Source of the DNA: Pseudomonas capsici
GTDB lineage: Bacteria; Pseudomonadota; Gammaproteobacteria; Pseudomonadales; Pseudomonadaceae
DNA length: 64,000 bases
Reading direction: 5' to 3'
NCBI RefSeq assembly: GCF_017165765.1
Contig: NZ_JAFGZD010000021.1
Location: 1-64,000 of the forward strand
The notes below the pieces were generated by a model. That model did no database searches. It saw only the letters and a program-made list of their open reading frames with translations, and was not told where the DNA came from. Positions 25,400 through 33,251 of the stretch are shown piece after piece (the first letter of the stretch is position 1; the number at the start of each line of letters is the position of its first letter). The position numbers were made by a program, and so were the translations under genes.

Positions 25400-27671
25400 A
25401 TCCTGCTCCTCCGATTGTTCGGTAGCCAACGCTTGGCGAGATCGTCAAGCCTGGCTGATTGGTCCTCACCTCTTCCGGGCGCATGCCCGCCGGTGCATTG
25501 TCAAAACGGATGTTGAGCTCACCTTCAAGACGCCGATTAGCAGCTGCTCCTTGCAGAAGCAGACTGCCGGGTTCAGGCAGCCCTGGAGGAGCCAGCAGTT
25601 GGCTGGTCGATGGCACGCCCGTCGCAGCGTTGAGACGTTGTTGATTCCGCTGACTGGTGTCGACGGCATCTGCCATCAGCAACGCGCCAGTACCGCCACC
25701 AGGCCCCGCATTGCGCAGCCTTTGTGCTTCGGCAAACTCATTGAGTTTCTTGCTGGTGCCTTTGAGAATCCCCTCCTCCCCGACGCCGAAAAAGCTCAAT
25801 ACCGAGTCGATGCCCGACCGCACATCCGTCCACAGGTCCGTGAACCAGCTTCTGATCGGCTCCCAATGCTTGATGATGATCCCCAGGGGTGACCACTCGA
25901 ACATGGTTTTCAGCACATCGCCGATGACAAGCGCTGCGGCCTTGATCCCATCCCACAGGCCGCCGTAAAACTCGCTGACCGGTTGCCAGTTCACTGCAAT
26001 CAACCTCAACGGCGACCAGTCGAACAGGTTTTGCAATACGTCGAAAAACAGCGCTGCGGAGGCCTTGATCCCCTCCCACACACCACCGAAAAACTCGGTG
26101 ATCGGTTGCCAGTGCGCAACGATCAGCCCCAATGGCGACCAGTCGAACAGGGTTTTCAAGAACTCCAGAACCGGCGTGGATAACGCCACAATCACGCCCC
26201 AGAGCGCTGAAAAAACATCGGCCAGTGGCTGCCAGTTGGCCACGATCATGCCCAGAGGCGTCCAGTCGAACGCAGCCTTGAGCCAGTCCCAGGCCACACT
26301 GGCAGCCCCTTTGATCGACTCCCAGATGGCCGCAAAAAACGGTGCGACAGAAGACCAGTTGGCAATAAGCGCGCCCGCAGCCAGGGCAATAGCGCGCACG
26401 GCGATTCCCACCGGCGACAAACCGATCACCATGCTGAACAGACGAGCAGCATTGGTCGCGGCCAGTACGGCCACTTGCAACACGCCAAAGCCAATCGCAG
26501 CGCCTACAACGCCTTTGATGACCTCGGGGTGTTCGGCCGCCAATGCAGCGACCATGGAAATCATGGGACCGATGACGGCCAGCGCATCGTTTATCGCGGG
26601 CAGGAAAATGCCACCGACATTGATGCCCAGTCGATCCATGCGGTTTTGCATCTGCTGAATGGCAACTGCCGTATTGAGCGAGTTATCGGCAAACTCCTGC
26701 TCGATGGAGCCTGCGGACCTGGCACCCTCTGCCACCTTGGCAAAGTTGGCCTTCAGTCCGTCAAGATTCTTCAGCAACGGTGTTATGGCACCCTGCGATT
26801 CGGCTCCGAACAGACTCGAAATCACATCGCCCTGCTTGGCGGGATCAACTTTGGATATGGCACTCAGAACGCTTTCGATAGTTCCGGAAGGGTCCGTCTG
26901 CATGCCCTGGCTCAGTTGATCGATATCAAGCTGCAATTCCTTGAAAGCCCCGGCTTTCGCTGGACCGCCTTCGGTCAGCGTTTTCATGAGGCTCTTGACG
27001 CCCGTGGTCGCCACATCGGCCGGCACATCCATGCCTGCCAGCGTGGCCCCCATGGCCGCGACTTCCCGGGAGGCCTTTCCTGCAACAGCACCCAGCGGCG
27101 CCATTGCAGTAACCATGGTTGCAATTTCTTTCTCCAGATCATTACCGCCCAGGGTGTTGATCTGCTCGGCAAGCTTCTGGACTTCAGGCTGCGTAAGGCT
27201 GAGCGAAGACCGCCATTTAGCCATCATTTCGCCCGACTCGGCCCCCGTCTGACCGAAAGCAACGCCCATTTTCACCGCATCGCTTGCAAAGCCTTTCAAC
27301 TCCTCACGCGGCACGCTGGCTTTGGCGCCCATTGCCACAATGGCCGCAATTCCATTGGCGGTTTCCGGGAGCTGTTCGCTCAGGTCCAGAATATCGGTGC
27401 CCATCTGCTGGAATTGCTGCGGTGTCTCAAAAGCCACGACCTTTTTCACATTGGCCATGGATGTTTCAAAACCGATTGCTGCCTTTACTCCGGCAATCAA
27501 GGGGCCCGTAAAGGCGTTCCCCTCGATTACACCTGCAAGGTTGATGTTTCCCAGACCGGACCCTTCGAGCCCGGTTCTGAAAGAATCGACATTCTTGCGC
27601 ATGTTAGCCAGAGCAGGAGACAGCTCATCGACGCCTTTGAAAAGCGTTTCAAGCTTGAGTGGATTTGCCAT
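25383..27671 (-). CDS. tape measure protein with 41-residue repeats
   Basis: This 762-residue tail-length ruler is of the TP901/Mu gp42 type. The N-terminal half has the phage tape measure core (IGFETSMANVKKVV, EELKGFASDAVKMG, ALGAVAGKASREVAAM-like), followed by hydrophobic helices near 365-425. Then come five in-register copies of a 41-residue unit (consensus FDWSPLGLIVAxWQP...FGGLWxGIKA). The ATG overlaps the stop of the upstream frameshift product (TGATG), with a strong GGGGGAG site. Its length should set the length of the tailocin tube. Confidence 0.9.
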   Translation of the reverse strand: MANPLKLETLFKGVDELSPALANMRKNVDSFRTGLEGSGLGNINLAGVIEGNAFTGPLIAGVKAAIGFETSMANVKKVVAFETPQQFQQMGTDILDLSEQLPETANGIAAIVAMGAKASVPREELKGFASDAVKMGVAFGQTGAESGEMMAKWRSSLSLTQPEVQKLAEQINTLGGNDLEKEIATMVTAMAPLGAVAGKASREVAAMGATLAGMDVPADVATTGVKSLMKTLTEGGPAKAGAFKELQLDIDQLSQGMQTDPSGTIESVLSAISKVDPAKQGDVISSLFGAESQGAITPLLKNLDGLKANFAKVAEGARSAGSIEQEFADNSLNTAVAIQQMQNRMDRLGINVGGIFLPAINDALAVIGPMISMVAALAAEHPEVIKGVVGAAIGFGVLQVAVLAATNAARLFSMVIGLSPVGIAVRAIALAAGALIANWSSVAPFFAAIWESIKGAASVAWDWLKAAFDWTPLGMIVANWQPLADVFSALWGVIVALSTPVLEFLKTLFDWSPLGLIVAHWQPITEFFGGVWEGIKASAALFFDVLQNLFDWSPLRLIAVNWQPVSEFYGGLWDGIKAAALVIGDVLKTMFEWSPLGIIIKHWEPIRSWFTDLWTDVRSGIDSVLSFFGVGEEGILKGTSKKLNEFAEAQRLRNAGPGGGTGALLMADAVDTSQRNQQRLNAATGVPSTSQLLAPPGLPEPGSLLLQGAAANRRLEGELNIRFDNAPAGMRPEEVRTNQPGLTISPSVGYRTIGGAGYDYMA
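25779..26393 (-). repeat. five 123-bp in-frame repeats in the tape measure gene
   Basis: Copies begin at 26393 (degenerate), 26270, 26147, 26024 and 25901 (partial at its 3' end), exactly 123 bp apart. The invariant positions at protein level are a Trp followed by Pro/Leu at the start, NW or HW at positions 12-13, and LW near position 24. Confidence 0.9.
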
Positions 27672-28098
27672 CACTCCCCCTGCAGGATCTGATTGATACG
27701 CTGCGACTGCAAAATCGACTCGGTGATGATGTCCAGATCCCTGGACATCATCAGTTCGGGGTCAATTTTCCAGAAGTACGCGAGGTCGTAGACGACGGCT
27801 ATCAGGCCTTCGAGGTCTCTGATGCCGCTGCCATGAAAAAACTCGCGACCTTCCAGCTCAGCTTGTTGATATCGGAAAGGTCCAGTTGATCGACCGAGGA
27901 CGGAGGAATGCCTGCGCAGACCGCGATGTATTTCGCAGCGACGTCAAGATCGAGTGACACCTCTTCGTGCTTGTCGATCTTGTAAGGCAGCGCCTTGATC
28001 GCACGCGCTTCCTGCGCCGTAGGGCGACGGAAAGTCAGTTGCGAAAGGGATTCCCCGTGAGCCTCGACCGGGCTCGCCAGTACGAAGACTTCACTCAT
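27671..28098 (-). CDS. long tail assembly chaperone made by -1 frameshift (Mu gp41'-like)
   Basis: The short chaperone frame contains the slippery heptamer T-TTT-TTC, in phase, at 27841-27835. A -1 shift there reads into an overlapping open frame of about 56 codons (HGSGIRDLEGLIAV... to ...NQILQGE). It ends at the TGA overlapping the tape measure ATG, giving about 142 residues in all. Mu and many other tailed phages make gp41/gp41' or G/GT pairs this way, and the ratio matters for tail assembly. The heptamer and frame are seen directly. Its use is inferred. Confidence 0.8.
27802..28098 (-). CDS. tail assembly chaperone, short form (Mu gp41-like)
   Basis: This 98-residue protein lies between the tail tube and tape measure genes, exactly where Mu gp41 lies. 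The FRRPTAQEARAIKALPY segment is typical of the Phage_TAC_7/gpE family. It coats the tape measure during tube polymerisation and is absent from the finished tail. Its start overlaps the tube stop (ATGA). The slippery site near its 3' end allows a longer form. Confidence 0.85.
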   Translation of the reverse strand: MSEVFVLASPVEAHGESLSQLTFRRPTAQEARAIKALPYKIDKHEEVSLDLDVAAKYIAVCAGIPPSSVDQLDLSDINKLSWKVASFFMAAASETSKA

Positions 28099-28442
28099 TG
28101 CCAGCTCCCCTGATTACCGTCGAATTTCAGTTCGATGGTGCCTTCTTCGCCCTTGCTGCCCGGCTCATCGACCAGGTACGCGCCCGACAGGACGTAGACC
28201 TTGCCGTTCTTGAATTCACAGGTGATGGTCATGTCCACACCGGTGGTGAGCGCTTTCAAGGGAAAGTCCGGGGTGTGGAGCGCAGTGAGTTTCAACCACG
28301 GTGCCTTGTCGGTTTCCTTGAAATAACCCGGCAAGACGGTCTCGCGCTTGATGTTCATCAGGGGGGCTTCAACGCCGCCGCTGATGGTCAATTGAGTGCC
28401 GTCGACCTTGATGTAGCAAGTACCAGCTACTTTCTGACCCAT
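28095..28442 (-). CDS. tail tube protein (Mu gpM-like)
   Basis: This 115-residue protein builds the rigid inner tube. It begins MGQKVAGTCYIKVDGTQLTISGGVEAPL, and the segment ALTTGVDMTITCEFKNGKVYVLSGAYL is characteristic of the Mu-type FII tube family. It lies downstream of the sheath with an intrinsic terminator between them. Tailocin killing depends on this tube being driven through the target envelope. Confidence 0.88.
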   Translation of the reverse strand: MGQKVAGTCYIKVDGTQLTISGGVEAPLMNIKRETVLPGYFKETDKAPWLKLTALHTPDFPLKALTTGVDMTITCEFKNGKVYVLSGAYLVDEPGSKGEEGTIELKFDGNQGSWQ

Positions 28443-28460
28443 GTTTTCTATCTCCAGAAT

Positions 28461-28485
28461 GAAAAAACCCGCACAAGGCGGGTTT
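28461..28485 (-). terminator. intrinsic terminator between sheath and tube genes
   Basis: On the minus strand the stem AAACCCGC/GCGGGTTT with loop CTTGT is followed by a run of T. It sits inside what must be a continuous late operon, so transcripts must read through it or be restarted. Confidence 0.85.
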
Positions 28486-28502
28486 GAATGTTGAGGTTGA
28501 AT

Positions 28503-29999
28503 TTAAGCCGCAGTGTCGTACTGCAGGCGGAACTGATTGAGCAGGGCGAACACGCGCAGACCGTTGATGTAGTCCGGTGGGAACATCACGTTGATACGGC
28601 TCGGGTCCTGGCTGTCGCGTTCGACGATCAGATATTCTGCGAACAGTTCTGCGTTTTCCACATGGCCTTCTTCTTCGAGCCTGGCGTACTGAGCGATCAG
28701 CTCACCACGAATGGTGACTGGCGTGACGATCGGCTGGCCGGCGCCGAAACGGGTACCGTCGTTGGCCAGCTTGTGGCGGCCATACTTGCTGGTGATCACG
28801 CTCTGCAGACGACGAATGATAAATGCCGACTGGTGCAGGGTTTCGCTGTCCAGGTACGAGTTGTCCGCCTGACCGTAGGCGTTCTTCTGGTACGTGGTGA
28901 TCGAACGCTGAATGCGCACGTAGCCGCCTTCGTAGTAAGCGGTAGCGATGCCATAACGCAGCAGCGACTCGCGCTCGGTGAGCGTGAAGCGCGCACTGGC
29001 AGGCGCAGGGTCCAGGCCAGGCAAGGTGCCGGTCTGGGTCGGACGGCTGGCATCAGCAGAAATGAACACGGCAGTACGCGCAGCCAGCGCTGCAGCCTGC
29101 ACCCACACCGGCTGTGGAACGCCGACTTCGACGCCCTGGATCGTGACATGCTGATCGTTGCGCAACTGACCTGCGGCGACCAGCGTACCGACCGTGCCGC
29201 GCTTGGCGCTGTAGACATGGCCATAGAGTTGCTTGGCCCAGCTCCAGCGACCGGTGCTGTCATCCATTGCCGACTTCCAGGCATCCAGCGTGGTGGTATC
29301 GGTCCATGGCACGCACAGGAACTCGAAAGGCTCATCGCCCAGCGCGGCCAGTGCAGCCACCTGATCCGGAGTGCCGACACCGCCGGTCAGAGCAGTGGCA
29401 ACTACGGTCAGACCGGCCGGAGTCACCTCGCCATTGGTTTTACCCAGGCGATTGAAGGCCAACTGGATGTCGTTGCCGCTTTCACCCGTCCATTTGACGG
29501 ACAGGGTCACGACACCCGCCTCGACCTCGGCCTTGATCGGCAGATCCGGCGTAGCGTTGATTTTCACCGACAACGCGCTGGCTGCCTGGGCAGCGGTCGC
29601 GCCATTGACGACAGTGGCCTGCACTCGCACGCCACCGACATACAGGCTCAGAACACCGGACTCGGTGGCAGTGCCTGTAACCGTGATGGTGGCGCTGGCC
29701 TTGGAACCGACCGTGTTGAGCAGCGGCAGGCACCAGACTTCACCAGTCGGATCGGCCTTGCGCCAGGTCTCGTACATCGAGGCCAGCATGGAACCCTGGC
29801 CGCCAATGTTCTTGGCCAGCGATACGCTGGGCACCAGTACCAGCGAACCGATTTCAGGACCGCTTGCATCGTCATTGACCTGGGCAACGATCAGGCGACG
29901 CATGCTCGCCGACGCGCTGTTGGCTGCAGAGTTGTCCATTTCCGCATAGAACAGCGGAACACGAACATCGGATGGAATGTTATTGAAACTGATAGCCAT
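28503..29999 (-). CDS. contractile tail sheath protein (Mu gpL-like)
   Basis: This is a 498-residue sheath subunit. N-terminal AISFNNIPSDVRVPLFYAEMDNS and the C-terminal region with DSQDPSRINVMFPPDYINGLRVFALLNQFRLQYD are typical of the Mu/tailocin sheath family. Its presence makes the particle contractile (R-type) and rules out a flexible F-type tail. It is the longest structural gene after the tape measure. It is followed by an intrinsic terminator and the tube gene. Confidence 0.93.
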   Translation of the reverse strand: MAISFNNIPSDVRVPLFYAEMDNSAANSASASMRRLIVAQVNDDASGPEIGSLVLVPSVSLAKNIGGQGSMLASMYETWRKADPTGEVWCLPLLNTVGSKASATITVTGTATESGVLSLYVGGVRVQATVVNGATAAQAASALSVKINATPDLPIKAEVEAGVVTLSVKWTGESGNDIQLAFNRLGKTNGEVTPAGLTVVATALTGGVGTPDQVAALAALGDEPFEFLCVPWTDTTTLDAWKSAMDDSTGRWSWAKQLYGHVYSAKRGTVGTLVAAGQLRNDQHVTIQGVEVGVPQPVWVQAAALAARTAVFISADASRPTQTGTLPGLDPAPASARFTLTERESLLRYGIATAYYEGGYVRIQRSITTYQKNAYGQADNSYLDSETLHQSAFIIRRLQSVITSKYGRHKLANDGTRFGAGQPIVTPVTIRGELIAQYARLEEEGHVENAELFAEYLIVERDSQDPSRINVMFPPDYINGLRVFALLNQFRLQYDTAA

Positions 30000-30017
30000 T
30001 GTTTGGCTTCCTCTTGA

Positions 30018-30200
30018 TTACGCCGTGACGGCTTTGGTGGTTGGTTGCTCGGTTGCAGTGGTGATGTCGCCGTCGTTGTAACGGCGCTGCCACCATGCGT
30101 TGAATCGGACTTCACGACCTTCGGCCGGCAGCAGGTCGCCAGCCTCCGGATCGGGTACAACACGGCCTGGGGCCGGAATCACAGTGATGCGTTGAGTCAT
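30018..30200 (-). CDS. DUF2635 protein (Mu gp38-like)
   Basis: This small protein of 60 residues starts MTQRITVIPAPGRVVPDPE and continues REVRFNAWWQRRYNDGD. DUF2635 members occupy the slot immediately upstream of the sheath gene in Mu-like phages and R-type tailocins. The function is unknown. The start overlaps the stop of the tail-terminator gene by 4 bp. Confidence 0.8.
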   Translation of the reverse strand: MTQRITVIPAPGRVVPDPEAGDLLPAEGREVRFNAWWQRRYNDGDITTATEQPTTKAVTA

Positions 30201-30787
30201 GGTGTTACGTCTCCTGAGAACTTCACTTCGATACGCCCATCGGGTCCGGGAGATTTCAGGTTCGGATCTGCCGGATCGATGCAATCCATCTCGAAGGTCG
30301 CGCCGGTGAAACCCGGCAGACCATCCAGAAAAGCCTCGTGCCAGGTTTCGGCAGGCTGATCGGATGTATTGCGGCCCAGTTGGAACTGCGCCGCGAAACC
30401 AAAGCGCCAGGCCACTTGCGAAGTACTGGCCTGGAGCAGCGCGCCGCCGGTGTACTCCAGCGGCTCGTAATCGCTGCCGACGTTCCAGCCGACCAGCGCA
30501 CGCCAGAGTTCCGCACGCACGGCATGCAGTTGTTCGCTCGCCACCTGGCCGCCTTCGTCGTTACCGGCGAGCACCACGACCACGTCAATCCGGTCGGTGA
30601 TGTTCTGGCGGACCGCGTTGGCCAGGTCATTGGCCGTTGCCGAATCGCCCGTGGCGATCACGTAGGCCGAGGGGTAACCGGACGTCGTGCCGTTCAGCGC
30701 AGCGTTCCAATAGATACCGGGGCTGATTCGTCCGGCAAAGGTCGGGCATGTCGCCTGCAGATGAGCAACAATCGGGGTGATTTTCAT
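30197..30787 (-). CDS. tail terminator-like protein (Mu gp37/gpK position)
   Basis: This 196-residue protein contains a DRIDVVVVLAGNDEGGQVASEQLHAVRAELWRALVGW stretch typical of phage tail terminator or 'minor tail' families. In Mu order this slot (gp37) caps the tail end that would meet the head. In a headless tailocin it would still close the tube. It is translationally coupled to the DUF2635 gene. Confidence 0.7.
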   Translation of the reverse strand: MKITPIVAHLQATCPTFAGRISPGIYWNAALNGTTSGYPSAYVIATGDSATANDLANAVRQNITDRIDVVVVLAGNDEGGQVASEQLHAVRAELWRALVGWNVGSDYEPLEYTGGALLQASTSQVAWRFGFAAQFQLGRNTSDQPAETWHEAFLDGLPGFTGATFEMDCIDPADPNLKSPGPDGRIEVKFSGDVTP

Positions 30788-30819
30788 GAGTAAATCCAGA
30801 GATGTCGGATATCGAAGGG

Positions 30820-31158
30820 TTACTGTCTGGCCTTGCTAAGCGCCGCATCGGCCTTGTCAGCCGCACGGCTGGCGGTATTGGCCGCTTCGGTCGCCGCCGA
30901 TGCGGCACTTTCGGCCTTGTCTACCGCCTGAGTTGCGCTCTGCGCCAGCTTGACCAGGCTGATATCCCGCTTGCCCATGGCCGCGTCGTATGCCTGACGT
31001 ACTTCGGCCAGTTGCTTGGTGTGCTCGGAGTTGGCCGACCATTGCCCGGCCTGAAACCCCAGCGTCAGGCTGCCCGCCGCCAGCAAGGCGGCGATCACCC
31101 AGATCTCCACCCGACGCCACCAGTGGCGGGCTATGAAGTTAATTGCGCATCTGTCCAT
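30820..31158 (-). CDS. small membrane protein with coiled coil, unknown
   Basis: This 112-residue protein has one N-terminal transmembrane helix (about 16-37, WVIAALLAAGSLTLGFQAG) followed by an Ala/Lys/Glu-rich helix (about 50-112) with heptad character (ATQAVDKAESAASAATEAANTASRAADKADAAL). It overlaps the preceding DUF2730-like gene by 20 bp. It is not recognised. Position and shape would fit a lysis accessory (holin-like or spanin-like) or an envelope anchor. Confidence 0.6.
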   Translation of the reverse strand: MDRCAINFIARHWWRRVEIWVIAALLAAGSLTLGFQAGQWSANSEHTKQLAEVRQAYDAAMGKRDISLVKLAQSATQAVDKAESAASAATEAANTASRAADKADAALSKARQ

Positions 31159-31528
31159 CCGTGGAACCTCCTAATTGAGAACGCAGCCGGGCAATTTCGG
31201 CGCTTTGCGTCGTCACCTTTTCAGTGAGCTGGGAAATCTGGCTGGTCAGGACTTCAACCTTGCCTTCCATCCGGCCCACCGCAGCAGCCAGTTCGTTACG
31301 CTCCCTGGCAAACTGGTCAGCCCGGGCTTCAGCCTCCTTGCGAGCCTCACGCTCGGAATCGAGCAATTCATTCAGACGCCGGACAGTGCCGATATCGGCG
31401 TTGTCCATTGCCCGGTCGGCGGCGTCTCTGGAAAGAAACTTGCGCAGCCATAAAAAACCACCAAGCAGGATGGTGCCGGTCCCGCCCAGCCAGGTAGCTG
31501 TGCCTGGGCCTAGGTCAGTAGGGTCCAT
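31139..31528 (-). CDS. DUF2730-like phage protein
   Basis: This 129-residue protein has one transmembrane helix near residues 13-28 (WLGGTGTILLGGFLWLRKFL) and a long Glu/Arg/Ala coiled coil from about 50 to 115. This pattern matches DUF2730 proteins found near the start of Mu-like late regions. The function is unknown. It is the first gene of the uninterrupted late structural block, after two intrinsic terminators. Confidence 0.6.
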   Translation of the reverse strand: MDPTDLGPGTATWLGGTGTILLGGFLWLRKFLSRDAADRAMDNADIGTVRRLNELLDSEREARKEAEARADQFARERNELAAAVGRMEGKVEVLTSQISQLTEKVTTQSAEIARLRSQLGGSTDGQMRN

Positions 31529-31552
31529 CGGTACTCCGTGAATAAAATGCGT

Positions 31553-31580
31553 GAAATAAAAGGCCGCACAAAGGCGGCCA
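31553..31580 (-). terminator. intrinsic terminator upstream of the structural block
   Basis: On the minus strand GGCCGC-CTTTGT-GCGGCC is followed by TTTTATTT. It lies between the unknown 110-residue gene and the DUF2730-like gene. Confidence 0.8.
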
Positions 31581-31675
31581 TAGGGAGCAGGGTTGAAAAA
31601 AGAGAGTTTCCGAGCGCAATGATTTATTGCTCAGGAATGTTTGATGCCAAACAAGCCAGACCGAAGAAACAGCAT

Positions 31676-31702
31676 GCAAAGGCCCCAGCAGAAGCCAGGG
31701 CC
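31676..31702 (-). terminator. hairpin terminator after the 110-residue gene
   Basis: On the minus strand a nine-pair stem (GGCCCTGGC/GCTGGGGCC, two wobble pairs) with a TTCT loop is followed by TTTGC, about 20 bp after the stop. The short T-run makes it weaker than the others. Confidence 0.6.
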
Positions 31703-31720
31703 TGCTGCACTAATATTGCG

Positions 31721-32053
31721 TCAGACTGCAAAGTCCCAAGTCAGCGCAATAGCTGCTCCTGCAATATTGGACATGGTCCAGAGGCCATAGCCGGCGGGAA
31801 TGAACAGCGGATAAGCCAACTGATACTGCAAGTTGTTACTGCCAGCCATGCCACCAAAAATGGTTGCCACCGAAGGATCCCCAAGTCTGGTTGGCGCAGT
31901 ACGGCTGGTGTAAAGACTAATAGTTCCGCCGCCTGTAATCAGAGTCGCCGTTCGGAGATACACCCCCGCCGTGTTCGCTGCGGGATCAACAACCTGAGTC
32001 ATCCGGGTTGGATAAACGGTAGTGAAATTTTCTCCTACTTTTACTGCTTCCAT
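31721..32053 (-). CDS. hypothetical 110-residue protein in the mom position
   Basis: This is an unrecognised protein, beginning MEAVKVGENFTTVYPTRM. Many Thr, Gly and Ala residues suggest a beta-rich fold. No signal peptide, transmembrane helix or catalytic motif is visible. It follows the Com-like gene by 13 bp and ends at a hairpin, so the two may form a small unit set apart from the structural genes. In phage Mu the gene after com is the DNA-modifying mom, but this protein does not look like the acetyltransferase-type Mom. A particle decoration or cargo role is possible but unsupported. Confidence 0.6.
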   Translation of the reverse strand: MEAVKVGENFTTVYPTRMTQVVDPAANTAGVYLRTATLITGGGTISLYTSRTAPTRLGDPSVATIFGGMAGSNNLQYQLAYPLFIPAGYGLWTMSNIAGAAIALTWDFAV

Positions 32054-32066
32054 ATGTCACCTTTCA

Positions 32067-32249
32067 TTAAGTCAAATGAGTAATCGCGGAAAACTCCGCA
32101 TACATGTCGCTCAACGGCGATGACTCGAGGCTCGTGGCTTTCACATGATTCAATGTTCCGCATCGGGAACACTTGATCTGGAGTTCGGTGTACTCACCCA
32201 TTCGGGCAAGCAGTCTTTTGCATTTACCGCATCTGAAGTCTTTCAACAT
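32067..32249 (-). CDS. Com-like zinc finger translational regulator
   Basis: This 60-residue protein starts MLKDFRCGKCKRLLARMGEYTE, with two CxxC pairs (CGKC and CSRC) and NHVKATS after them. This matches the Mu Com family, whose zinc finger binds mom mRNA and unmasks its start codon. An in-frame ATG two codons earlier is an alternative start. It lies first in the late region behind the 11-bp repeats. No mom-like gene follows, so its target is unknown. Confidence 0.75.
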   Translation of the reverse strand: MLKDFRCGKCKRLLARMGEYTELQIKCSRCGTLNHVKATSLESSPLSDMYAEFSAITHLT

Positions 32250-32444
32250 CGGCATGAGTCTCTGAAGCTGGCCTTTGCAGAAAAAGAAAACCCCGCCGAA
32301 GCGGGGTTGGATGCAAGACCAGAACCTGACAATAGGTTGTTTTGAAGTACGTTCCAGGTTGCTGCCCCCAGACGCAAATCGCATATCGTGGTGCCTTTGT
32401 ACCCCCCGCCGGAAAGGATGAAAAGGGCCTTTTTGGGGGTGGGA

Positions 32445-32488
32445 CGAGTTCGACCAGACTTCAACCGGAGTTCAGCCAGACTTCGACA
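32445..32488 (-). promoter_or_regulatory. four-fold 11-bp direct repeat, candidate PrtN-binding P-box
   Basis: Four consecutive 11-bp units share the plus-strand pattern nGA(G/C)TTC(A/G)(A/G)CC, one per helical turn. They sit about 200 bp ahead of the Com-like gene, the first late gene. In P. aeruginosa, PrtN acts through tandem P-box repeats of similar period upstream of pyocin genes. The motif letters differ here, as would the activator. Assignment to the PrtN-like protein is inference. No second copy was found in the divergent repressor region. Confidence 0.6.
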
Positions 32489-32572
32489 ATTGCCCCGGAT
32501 AAACGGTATTTCGCTGGACCTTTCGTGGGTCGATCAACACCTATCGAACAAGGCACAACACCGGTCCGCACA

Positions 32573-32595
32573 GGAGCGAATTCATTCGCGAGAGG
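32573..32595. repeat. REP-like element inside the tailocin control region
   Basis: The sequence AGGAGCGAATTCATTCGCG, with a CGAA/TTCG palindrome, matches the Pseudomonas REP core. It lies in the gene-poor stretch between the Com-like and Q-like genes. Apart from this and the 11-bp repeats, that 530-bp stretch shows no gene. Confidence 0.65.
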
Positions 32596-32776
32596 TGTGT
32601 ACATTCAAAGAATCTCCCACACAGTCTGCACAAATGCGGGACGGGGAGGTTGATAGAAGGAGAAGAAGCGAGGGAGCAGCGTCCCTCTTATAGAACACGG
32701 CTCAGAAATGGCCGTGAAGTACATCTACGTTCGCCAGTGCACAAGGCAATTCTGGCAAGCAGGTTCAAAGCAACAC

Positions 32777-33244
32777 TTAACCCGCCTTGCGGCCTGACAC
32801 CTCGCTAGCCTGAACCTTGTCCTTTCCACCACGACTTGCACTGCGAGCCGCCAGAATCGACAACACCTGCCGGTGCAGCTTGTCCACCCAGTTGCGATAG
32901 GTCCTGTCGGCACCCTCATTGATGCCGAGCAGGCGCATCTGCTCACGGGCAGGCAACAAATCCACGTAACGGTATTGCGCCAGCTTTGCCAACTCGGGGC
33001 CTCTGCTCTTGGCCGAGCCACGTGCCAACTCCGCCACGGCAGCCTCGACTTCGCTACCGATGTAATCCATGCCGCTGCCATTACCGATCAAGGCTCGTGA
33101 GCCCGGCGTGCGACGCGGAATATAAGCGCCCCATTCCATGATGCCTGCCATCGGGCTGCTCAGCCCCCCACCCAGGCCAACCCGCATCCGCTGCTCGCCC
33201 CAATTCACCATTACCGCTTCGACTTCATCAATCATCTTGATCAC
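32777..33244 (-). CDS. antiterminator Q-like phage protein
   Basis: This 155-residue protein has the N-terminal MVNWGEQRM-type Trp/Gly start. The centre (IGSEVEAAVAEL, LAKLAQYRYVDLLPAREQMRLLG) is followed by a helix-turn-helix-like end (NEGADRTYRNWVDKLHRQVLSIL), an arrangement shared with the antitermination Q family of phages. It is divergent from the S24 repressor, with two operators between them. A role in reading through the intrinsic terminators of the late operon would fit. The family assignment is moderate. It could be another phage activator. Confidence 0.55.
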   Translation of the reverse strand: MIKMIDEVEAVMVNWGEQRMRVGLGGGLSSPMAGIMEWGAYIPRRTPGSRALIGNGSGMDYIGSEVEAAVAELARGSAKSRGPELAKLAQYRYVDLLPAREQMRLLGINEGADRTYRNWVDKLHRQVLSILAARSASRGGKDKVQASEVSGRKAG

Positions 33245-33251
33245 TCGCCAT

